Assembly (NCBI GenBank): GCA_003049465.1
Contig: PYSS01000075.1
Span: 124,001 to 188,000, forward strand
Reading direction: 5' to 3'
DNA from: Magnaporthiopsis rhizophila
Lineage: Eukaryota > Ascomycota > Sordariomycetes > Magnaporthales > Magnaporthaceae
Length of the DNA stretch: 64,000 bases
This document shows positions 1-9,812 of the stretch, one piece after another (the first letter of the stretch is position 1; each line of letters opens with the position of its first letter). The position numbers and the translations under genes are program-made. A model generated the notes under the pieces. It saw only the letters and a program-made list of their open reading frames with translations. It did not search any database and was not told where the DNA came from.

Positions 1-29
1 CCGCCGCACCCCAACAAGGAATAACCCCA

Positions 30-148
30 GGGATCGTGGCGCAGTTGGCTAGCGCGTAGGTCTCATATGAAAAGAGCTTTGGCTATATTCTCGTATGACC
101 TGAAAACGGGCAATCCTAAGGTCGTGAGTTCGAGCCTCACCGATCCCA
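30..148 (+). tRNA. Elongator tRNA-Met (CAU) with intron
   Basis: A complete cloverleaf can be folded once a 45-nt intron (68-112) is removed. The acceptor is GGGATCG (30-36) paired with CGATCCC (141-147) and discriminator A148. The D stem is GCGC (39-42 with 52-55). The anticodon loop is CTCATAA with anticodon CAT at 64-66, and the T arm is GTGAG/CTCAC around TTCGAGC. The intron sits one base 3' of the anticodon, the canonical nuclear position. The anticodon stem closes with a T-T mismatch, which I also recall in the yeast elongator tRNA-Met, so this is probably not the initiator. T runs just downstream fit Pol III termination. Confidence 0.93.
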
Positions 149-151
149 ATA

Positions 152-165
152 TTTTTGCCTTTTTT
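152..165 (+). terminator. RNA polymerase III T-run terminator
   Basis: Two T runs, T5 at 152-156 and T6 at 160-165, begin four bases after the tRNA discriminator base. This is the usual position for Pol III termination. Confidence 0.7.
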
Positions 166-2793
166 AACGTTAGAATTATTATGTATTTCCCCTTTTTCCT
201 TTTTTGTTCAGTCGGAAAGAAGCCATCGAAGAAGGAAGCTGAATTGTTTTGACAACTTTGCGAAGTTAGCTCATACATACAAGCGTGTTGGCCCATTTAC
301 GGACACAGCTAATAACTACGTACCTAGCTAGAATGGCCACTTCTTCAACTCATCATATTCACTCTCTCAGTGACACGGACGACGGCTCCAAGATTCACGT
401 TCACGTGCTCGCAGCTGTCCTGAGTCTGCCCATCCAGGAACTTGCACGGAGAAAATAGTAGCGCGCAGGACGGCGGGGGAAAAGATCCAACCTTATTTAG
501 ATACGAGGCTGTGACAAACATAAACAGAACTGCCGGGCAATCTACGGCGATGAAAGCCGTTTTCATAGTAGAGTAGAGTAGTCCTCATCGTCCTCGCGGG
601 GTCGACCGAACAAATGTGGAAAAGGTCGTCGTCGGCCATGATGAATGCTTGTTGGTGTTATGCTATCCAGCTGCCGTCCTCTTTGAGGTTCCGATCGAGT
701 GATGGATCATCTACCTGCCCACCTTCATTCCTTCTGCTTGCCTGCAGTCGATCGCCTGATCCATTTTGGGATCTTAGGGAGCAGCGGCCTTGTCGCTTAG
801 TCTTTGGCCTCTTCCAAGATGCGTAACAGGACCACAGTTTTGCAGGACAGTAAAACTCGCTCACATCATGGCAATTGATGAGTTTCCAGCAGTGGCGGTC
901 TACGGTAGTGTCCGTCAGCGTTCGGCGACGTCGGTACTGGGCGGGACGGCACGAGTCGCCTCTCAGGTCCTCCTGCTCTGGAGGAGACGGCGGCGCCGGT
1001 CTGCGGGAATCGGTTACCGCTGGCGTCGAATACAAAGCCATCGGGGTCAATGACGGCTGCACGGGAGGGAGGCTGTATTACAATCCCTGCGCGTCTAGCG
1101 CCAGAGGATAGGGCCGCTAGTGATTCGAGTACGGCCTGAGGCTCTAGTGAAGGGAGAATGCGCCAGGAAGACGACGATTGGGAGGGCTCTTAAGCGCCCG
1201 CCACGTTCAGCGAGGACGGGCCTACACTACTTTGCTCCATCACGACAGGGCGCCGACGACGCCTATACTTGCTGGCAATGTTTTCAACATTACGCTGAAG
1301 GCCGAATTTGGAGCGTACGATCCGATGCGTCAGTCTTAAGGCCTCCAATCATCAACTCGTAGACCCGTTTGCGGCCCTTTAGCTTGGCCATTCCATGGGC
1401 GGCATGTCGGCGCCGGCCCGCCACTATTGGGGAAGACGTCTGCCGAGGAGCAGGTCCGGGAGATCGAGAATTACGGAATTTGGGACCACAGGCCTCGGCG
1501 CGTATTCATTCGACTGTCCGCGGCAGCTGTCATGCACTGTCGGCGGCGACGCGCCTTGGGTCTACTCCAGTCTCGTTTGCCTATACACCCCTGGACGAGC
1601 CGCGGCTCGGTGCCTGGGCTGGGACACTACTATCAAAAGTCGATATACAGCTTGTGTTCTAGAAGAGAGCGACGTGCATGGAGCCAAAAGGGCCAGAGGC
1701 CGCTTTTTCCGGAAGGCCGGACGCCGGTCCCCTCGCTCAACTTCACGCCCAGCCAGCCAGCCGCCGTCTCGGGTCAATCATTCAACTTTGGCAGTTCAAC
1801 GCCAACAATGCGGCAGCAATTCCAGGCAGCGCAACCATCCGGCAATGACGAGAACGACTGGAGACCGTTCATGCTGCAACCCATTGGTCCAAGAAGAAGC
1901 ATACGGACCGGACACAGGGCCTGAACGGCGCTGACCAGCTTGATGGGATTGGACGCCATTGTCCGGGTCCTCGCCGACGTCGACAAGGTGAAGCAACCCA
2001 GAGGTGACTCCTGGTATGACGCTTGCAAAAACGACACGGGAATCATCCCTAGTGTCAACACCAGCACACCGCCATTAGATGGTCCGACATCAACTCCAAA
2101 GTCCTGCTGGCGGGGTCACTGGCCAAAGGTGGAGGCGCATGCCCATCTACGACTATGACTAAGCCCAGTGAGCACGTGAGGAAGGAGCGCTTGGTAGTAG
2201 TAGAAGATGCAATGCAATGGTGTAGCAGATGGCATGGGCAAAAAAAAAAAAAAAAAAAAAAACTCGTCGGAGCCGCCCGCTTCCAGCCAGAGGGTTTTCA
2301 TGAAATCAAATCCCCGACCAAATAAAAAAACGCCGAAAGCTGCCGATGCTAGAGCAGACGACGTTCGATCTGGACGACCTAGCTGTGCTCCGTTGACGAG
2401 CCACCATTGCCGCTCGTGGCCAGCGATGTGTTCCGGGCTCTCTGGACACCCGAGTATGTACCTATTTCTGCCTGCGCCTTCCACTCGTTTGCGTGTCTAA
2501 CCAAGCCTTTGCTTTAGACAACGTGTTACTCCCCAACACGTCTTTCGCCAAGCGCTCTGCTTGGCTGGTCTCAGAGTATCGCGCCAGTACACCAAGTTCC
2601 TACCTCCTGGACGCCAAGCGAAACAAGGGGAAGGATCTTAAGCTATCGTCAAAAGCCCGGTTTCCCCGATTCACATCAATAAGAGTACCCGATTGGAATC
2701 GAAACACTCCCGAGGGTCAGCTGGTTGGGAGGTCAGGCCTTCTTCTTCCTGGTCACCAGTCGCTCCTCGACACTGGAGTCCACGGAGAGCGAC
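166..2793. other. Stretch without a recognisable gene
   Basis: I see no ORF with a recognisable family here. Open frames at 1395-1934 and 1427-1924 (+) overlap one another in different frames, and one ends in an F/G/S/Q-rich peptide (about 1733-1850) reminiscent of low-complexity nucleoporin-like sequence. Neither has convincing splice structure. A poly-A run of about 21 lies at 2239-2260. This could be regulatory DNA, an unrecognised gene or a decayed one. Confidence 0.5.
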
Positions 2794-3237
2794 ATGATGT
2801 CGTCATCCAAGCCTGGATTTCGACGCCGGCCCTCTACCTCTGCCTCTGCCGCCGCTGCCACTGCCAACAGTGCCCGCAAGGGCAAGACGCTCCGCTGCTG
2901 GAATTGCGGCCAAGAGGGCCATCGTAAGTTCTGATATTAATATTTAATCCGTCTGGCAATTTTTAATGGACATTTTTTAGACAAAGATGAGTGCGTCAAC
3001 CCAAAGTTGAGCAAAGAGGAGCGCAAGGCGCTCAACAAGGAGCTGGCCAAAGCGGCCAAAGCCAAGGGCAAGACTGGCCACAAGGGGCCGGAACCCCGTG
3101 GGCGTAAGTATAACGCCGCTTGCGGTTTTACGGTTTATTTGATAGGTAAACTAACTAGGTGTGTTTTGGCAGCCATATCGACCACCTCTGCGGCCCATGT
3201 GTGCAACATCATAGGAGGGAACAACACCACGAAGTAA
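2794..3237 (+). CDS. Small CCHC zinc-knuckle protein, unknown function
   Basis: Three-exon model: 2794-2923, 2981-3103 and 3173-3237, giving 105 aa. Both introns have GTAAGT donors and AG acceptors and keep the frame. The first join completes a zinc knuckle, CX2CX4HX4C (C-WN-C-GQEG-H-HKDE-C). This splice-dependent completion is the main reason to believe the gene. N-terminal to the knuckle is an S/A/T-rich basic segment. After it comes a Lys/Ala-rich, probably helical stretch (SKEERKALNKELAKAAKAKG). An in-frame start at 2725 would add 23 residues; I prefer the ATG ATG at 2794. CCHC knuckles usually bind single-stranded nucleic acid, and a Gag-type origin cannot be excluded. No family beyond the knuckle is recognised. 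Confidence 0.6.
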
Positions 3238-3994
3238 TTTTTTTTTTTTTTTTTTTTTTTTATTTATTTATTTGTCAACGGAAGGGAATCAACATGGGCA
3301 TAACGAGGCATGAATATTGGCACCTAGTATTATCTTATAGCTTCATTATAATGGTGATGACTACACTTTTATGAATGAGCCCTCCTGTCTCCATGCACAC
3401 CCGTCCACCCAAGGCGCCCGACGCTTCCCACTGGGGAAAATTGTAGTGTACGGAGATGTACGAGGAAGCCTGCACTGCTTCGAAGGAGAAGGAAAAGAAA
3501 ACAAAATAGGAAATAGCGTAGGAAACAGGATAGGAGGTAAAACAGGTAATAGGATAGGTGCTAAGACAAGCAAGGGGATTGGGAATAGGGGAAATAAAAA
3601 ACATGTAGGACAGCATATCTTTATTTGGCCGCCGTGGCATTGTATTATACAGACGTGCAGACCCAGGCCCGGCTCGGCCCAACTCTAGATCTCAAGTTCT
3701 ATTCCTGTCGAGTACATAGCGTAAACGAGGGCTCCTGCTGCTCCGTGGCCGTTATGCATGGGATCGCTCTCTGGCGCCAACAATCGTCAAAGCCTGACCT
3801 GCCATGTTTGATCCCTACGCGCAACCCGATATCCCCCGGTACGCCTCAAGCTGCCTTCGCGCTCCTAACATCTTTGAGCCCGCCCGGAAACCAGTGCGGA
3901 CGGAGCCCACAGCGCCGCGCTTATAGAACAAAAGTAGTCCCTCATACATCATGCGGTCTTGTGCATTGACTGGCGTGTGCGCAAGTCAAACCAG
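3238..3994. other. Intergenic, purine-rich low-complexity patch
   Basis: This lies between two converging genes. It begins with a T run (3238-3260) just after the zinc-knuckle stop codon. A purine-rich stretch at about 3482-3600 repeats AGGATAGG- and GGTAATAGG-like words with short irregular periods. No gene is recognised. Confidence 0.5.
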
Positions 3995-6900
3995 CTACTG
4001 ACCATGTCCGTCGAACAAGCCGGCCACGCCCTCCAAGTCGGGACTGTTTCTCCGAGCTGCGCCCTGGCCTGGTGCGCCGCCAGAGTTGGATCCGGCTACG
4101 GGCGCCGTCATGAACTCTTGCGCCATCTTTGAGCGGCTTGCCTTTTTGCCGGAGCGGCCCGACTCCCCGCCGGTCCTGTTGAGCTTGCCCATCTCCGACA
4201 CGCTGACGCCCTTGAGGTCCTTGAGGAGGTCCAGCATCACGGCACGCTGCTGCCGAGGGTTGAGGCCTGGCCGCGATATGACCTCCATGGCCGCGAGCAC
4301 GTCGGCCTCCTTCATCCCCGGCAGCGAGAGCAGCACCCGCTTCGGCGTCTGGGTGCATGGACTGTAGTGGACCAGGATCGACGCCATCAATGCTGCCAGT
4401 TCCTTTTGCAGGTCGACAAAGTATGGCTCGTGCATCGACGTGATGCACGCCATCAGTACCTCGGAAGAGATGAACTCGCGGATCGCCACGGCCGTATCTT
4501 GCGGAATTGGAAACCTGTCCGGGACGTGCCCCTTGATCGGCGGCGATGGGCCGGGCGGGACGTCCATTGCTCGAAGGCACACGTCAGAGAACTCGGGTAC
4601 GATGTAGCGGAACACTCGCAACACCACTCCGCAACACCTGCTGTCGCGCATGCGTATGGCGTGGACGCAGAACAGCAACAGTGGCTCCACTATTGCCGAC
4701 TGCATCAGACAGAACTTGCGGAGCGATGGGAACGCCCGAGGATCGGCAGCCGACGGCCCGGAGCCTTCGACGTCTGCAGTGTCGCAGAAGTTAGCCTAGA
4801 CAGCACACCACCTCCCCAATGCCACGGCGCAGCCAACCCCAAGAGCCAATACTTACTAATCCTCTGAGGATCGAGGAAATCCGCCACCATGACAACCGCC
4901 GTGTACGTTAGCTGCCGTAGAATGCTCTCGGCCTTCATCTCCTCCGTCAGCTCTTCCCCGGCCGTCTGGACGCCCTGCTGGAACCCGAGCTTTTCCCACT
5001 CCGAGTTGATCTTGGTGTCCATTTGCTGGAAGCACGCCGCCAGCAGCGGAGGCAGGAAGTGGTCCCGCAGCTGTATCGGGCAGTGGTCGACCAGATACCG
5101 CACCAGGTTGAGGAGGTTGACTATCTGGTGCGTCGACAAGCACACTGAATCCGAAAAGAGCGCCAGCGAGAGAGGGCCGGGAAGCTCTTCGAAGCCGTAG
5201 AACTGCACATCTAGTCGGCTCATGCAAAAGAGGATGGCGTAGCACGTGTCGCGCACAAACCGTACCGACCCGCGGATTGACGAAGCAAGCCCCTCAAGGG
5301 TAGACTTCCTGTCCATGACTCTGGCGTAGAACTCGTCTTTGCTGCCCTCGGATATCCCTGCTTGCCAGAACCTGTCCGCGAGCACTCTTCCCACTATGGA
5401 TTGCATCTCCGGCGGGAGCATGGCCCAGTTATTTTGGTTGTGACAGGCGTGCGCGTGTCTGAGAAGCTGCAACAGATGCGGCAGAATTATGGGGAATCCA
5501 TCCTGCCAGAGAGCACAAGAGGCCTCGTACGGCGGCGTGTGTTTGTCGAGCTTCTCAACTGAGTAAGTCAAGAACGTCTTGGTCGGTCGCAATGGCAGCA
5601 TCTGCATGACACGTTAGGTTAGAGAGTGTTGACTTGGAAGCTGAGCAGAGAACAAGCCGAGCGTAATCCTCCAGAGAGACCCTTACCCCGTGACGCTCCT
5701 CCAGCTCCGCCTGCAGCGCCAGACCCTCTGCATCTAGCGGAGTTGAGCCCCAGTCGGCGATCTTATGCACCTCCTTGCGGACTAGGTATTGCTGGGCCTT
5801 GTCCAGAGCCATCAGCTCACAAAAGCCGGCATAAGATGAAAGAGCCTGCTGCAGACCCTCGTTGTTCCACAGCGCTTTGACCGGGTTGATGAAGGGCTCT
5901 AGCCTCAGGATTCTGGATTGCTGGTCAAGCTTGGAGGCGCGGTGACTGGATCGGAAAGTCAGCAAACAGCCATCTGGAGTGCATGGGGGACGGAGAAATT
6001 GAGGCACAAACATGATGATGAACAGGAATGACTGGTAGGCAAGCTGCCGCTTTTCGTCCAGTGTCCCAGAAGAGATCATCTCATTGACCTTGGCAGCGAT
6101 CTGGTCATAGACGTCCAGGAGGTGGTCGGGCATCTTGGAAGCCAGCCTCTGCAGCTCTACCATGCTTTCTGACTGGAGATCCTTGATAGCTTCGTTCAAG
6201 AGCTTGTGTTCGGGCTGCGGGGCAGGCCAAGTCACAAGAATATGCTCGAGCACCTTCAGCATAAAGCCTGCGTTCTTGTCCAGTGCCGTGGTCGAAAATG
6301 CAACCAGGAGCTGGAGTATTCGTTTCCGGATCACCGGGTCCTATCGTGTGCACATCTTGGCGTCAGTTTCCACACAGGCATACCTAGACATGGGCTCTAG
6401 CAAAGCCCCAGGCCCCTTCAACCAAGGCGTACCTCCATTTGCCTCTCCAACAGGCGGTTGCACCATGATTCGAAGCTCTCCTCGAGCGTCTTCTTTATTT
6501 GTTGCTATAAATACCCGCCGTTCGTCAGTCAACAGAGCTCTGTCACTTGCGTGGTTATCAAGCGCAGCCAGTTCATCTGCTTACATCCTCCTCATCGTGG
6601 TCACTTATGGCTTGCCGCCACTTGACATAGCCCTTGAGGGCAGACTCGATGACAGTGAATCGAGCATCGACGCTAAGAGTCTCCATCGAGTTCTTATTGT
6701 AGTTTGCCACTGCATTCCGCCGTCGGCTTTGTCAGTAGCTGGAGATGGCATGGGAAGATCAAGACAGAGGCCCGGCGTGTGTAGCAGCACCGGAGTGAAT
6801 ATACTGACCGTCCAAGGAGCCGTTTCCGGCATAGAGGTTATTCAAAACATCATCAGCCTGTCCGAGTATGTGCTGGAAAGCATCAACCAGCTTGAGCATT

Positions 6901-8607
6901 ACGATGCTCTCGATGACCTGCGAGCTATACCGACGGTAGTTGCCCAGGAAGGCGTGTCTCTCGGGAGGGGTGTCGGTATCCTCCATCAGGAAAAGGTACG
7001 TGGGGTCTCTCGTGTTGTCGGGTAGGCTTTCATATTGAATCAGTCGGGAGCTGCAGACGTTCAGCAGATGGCCAAGCAAGGCCGTGCTAGCTACCGCATG
7101 TCCAAACTCGTGATTGTGCAGGAGCCGAGTCCAGGTGACGAGAACAGGGATCGACACCACCAGGCTCTGGCTCGCAACAACCTCACCCAAGAAGTCAAAG
7201 AAGCCCTCCAGCGAGATATCTTCGGGTAGGCTCGACGCTCTCCTGTCGAGGTAGTTGCCCAGGCACGAAATCATCTGCAACATGGAGTCAGCACGCCTCC
7301 AACTAGTGATGATGCACTTGTTCTCTGCGTCTTTGCCGCGGCGCCGCGCCGAGCCTTCTGGTGTAGCCCAAGATTGAGATGCCGGCTTACTTCTGAGAAC
7401 TTCTTGGCAAACTGGTACTTGTCATCGTCGATGTCCTCCGGGTCCACTGCCGACGACCATGCGAAGAGTTCCCTGGCTAGGTCGATGAACTTTGGGTCAT
7501 ACATGGGCACAACCAGCTTCACAAAATCATCGTCCACAAAGCTGGTACGGGCATACAAAGCGTGCAGGGCCTCGAGCGAAGCCTGTAAAGTACATGACGT
7601 GCACACGTTAGCATCACGGAAGGGAAGAGTCGCGCGAAAATGGTCATAAGAAATGGGCCAGCATAAAAGGTGCATCGGGGTAAAAAGGGGGTCTCAGGTG
7701 AAAGGATACGAAGAGAAAGGCATGCCTTTTGCACAGCAACGTGGGGCGCGGCGAGAGCGTTGCACATAAGCCCAACGCAGCCAGAGCCCGAAAGGGCCTG
7801 GGGAATGGCCCATGGCATGACCGAGTGCAGCGCGGAGAGCGCCCTGGTAGCGCAGGTGCGGATGTCCTCGCTGTTCTGGACATCGCCGCTAAGACAGTCA
7901 CCCAGCAGGAGGGACATGCGCACAATCCAGCCCTCTTCGCCGGACCTGACGTTCTGGATGACGGATCTTGTGGGGAAATGCTCGGTCAGGACGGCGACGG
8001 GGGTGAAGATGTCGACGCAGATCTTGTTGAGGACGTTCTCGCGCATGGCCACCACAGGGTCGTCGCCGCCGCCAAAGATCTCGTCCGACAGCGATTCGAG
8101 GATGAAGAGGACGAGCTCCTTGTGGACGGTAGGACCGGGGATGCTCCACAGGCGCACCAGGAGGTCGTCCATCTCCAGCCAGTCGGGGCCCCAGCACCGC
8201 TTCGCAACCTCGACCCAGAGCTGGGCGATCTTGTTGCGGATGTAGAGCTGGTCCTCCCTCCCGACGCCCTCGGCCAGCTGCAACACCCAGCCGCGCAGGT
8301 AGCCCAGCTGGTCCGCCGAGTATTCGGTCCACTTGTGCTTGATGGCGTGCTCGAGCAGCGAGAGGCCGTAGTGGCGGACGATGGGCGAGTTGGTCTTGTC
8401 GGCAGCCAGGTTGAAGCCGACCGAGGGTGACTGGCTCAGGGTCTTGACGCCCTCCAGGAACTCCTGAGCCTCGCGGCGAGACTCATTTGTCGACTGCGGG
8501 TTGTAGATCAGGTTGAGGGCGTTGTGGATCTTGGGCACGACCTCGGTGTCGGCGGCCCCAAGGCCATGGCCGCCGCCCATGCCGTTGGCGGATGGCGGGG
8601 CTGCCAT
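3995..8607 (-). CDS. MSN5: Karyopherin MSN5 / exportin-5
   Basis: Nuclear export receptor that, in the family, carries phosphoproteins and small structured RNAs through the nuclear pore with Ran-GTP. Eight exons are inferred: 8607-7726, 7582-7391, 7274-6809, 6709-6585, 6504-6433, 6340-5687, 5601-4857 and 4773-3995. Together they give 1304 aa, close to the usual 1200-1250. The N terminus is an importin-beta/Xpo1-type helical repeat region with the exportin-5-like VRHYGLSLLEHAIKHKW at about residues 77-93. All-helical HEAT-like sequence continues to a Ser/Lys-rich tail. All joins keep the frame (for example DPQRI-N-VEGSG). Intron 1 has no in-frame GT donor and appears to be GC-AG (GC at 7725-7724). 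The start has ATG followed by GCA GCC and a Gly-rich leader. Exportin-5 versus Msn5 naming is by kingdom. Confidence 0.93.
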
Positions 8608-9812
8608 ATGCGGAAGCTACTTCGTTCGGGACGGACGAAAATCTTGATAGCGACACTTAGTAGGAGTAGCAGGCCGGGCGGCGTGACTGGCGGGCGCGAG
8701 CCAGGGATCTAGAGACCGGAGCACACAGGGGAGGCGGGGCGGGCGGTGTGGCTTTGTCGGCTGTGGGTTCGGGATGAGCTAGCAAGTCGGGGGCTTGGTT
8801 ACGATAGGGACGTCGGAGAGCTAGTTCTTGATCCAGGTTGTGCTCTTGTCAGGGAGCCTGTTGGTGAGTTGCGCCTTAGCGCAGATTTGTAGGCGCAATG
8901 CTGGTGCGCTCCGCATTCATGTTGGGGCAGAAAATCGCAGGCGGTGGCAAGGCGAGGCAAGCGAATGGGGAGCAATGTGGTAGAGGCTCAGGAGAGGCGC
9001 GGCGGGAGTGTTCGAAGCAACTCCTGGATCGCCTTGTGCCCGATCGACAGACGCTTCCACCGCAGATGTGGCGAGCGCGTTCGCGTGGCGCCTTGGCTTG
9101 GAACTCTGGCGATCGGGAGCGACAATGGCGTTGCTTTCGTCAACCTTGCCGGCAGCGCGACAAGCTCACCTCAGGCTGGCCCTGGAAGAGTGGGCGGGCT
9201 GGTGTCGAATCAAAGCCGGGCGTCGGGCATGCATGCAAAACCCGTCGCTGCAGCCCTGCACTGGCATCAAATTGCGCGCCCAGTCGCGCGGTCTGCCAGC
9301 AGACAGCCCACCGCCAAGTGGGACCCAGACATCAGATCGTGACTCCCAGGTTGTGCCTGCAGTTGTGCCCCGCAGCTCGCCTCGTGCTCCCACTGGTTGC
9401 CTGATCGGGAGCCTCATTGTGGCTGCTTGTAAGTAAGCCCCGGCACCCCACGCTTCCACGCGTCCCGCTAAAGCGGACCCTGAATGTCTACCGCAACCGC
9501 ACGCGACCCGATGTTGCCCAACGTTCTCAAGTGCCGAAGGCGTAGTCGTGATGAAGACGCTAAAATACCAGTTTGGGACAATACTAGCCTATCCAAGCGG
9601 CCAGGTTTATGTATCTAGTGTCTAGGTAGGTACCCGAGGTAGGGTAGTGAACGCAAGCGAAAGATCAGGGAGAGTCCCCTGGCAAGTTCAGGGAAAGAGC
9701 ATCAGAACACCTCTAAACAGACACCGATACAGCCCCCGCATACCAGATATTCCAAGAAATGTTGAAAGGAACCAAGCCAAAGAATAACAAAGAGACACAA
9801 ATGAGGCAGCGC
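8608..9812. other. Upstream region of MSN5 / downstream of ATG9
   Basis: About 1.2 kb between two tandem minus-strand genes. It should hold the MSN5 promoter and the ATG9 3' region. The long open frames here (for example 8898-9404 +) have no family resemblance and overlap in several frames, as expected in GC-rich DNA. Confidence 0.5.

Noticed and set aside
7670..8430. Long plus-strand open frames opposite MSN5 exon 1
   Set aside because: They mirror a well-supported exportin exon and have no family resemblance.
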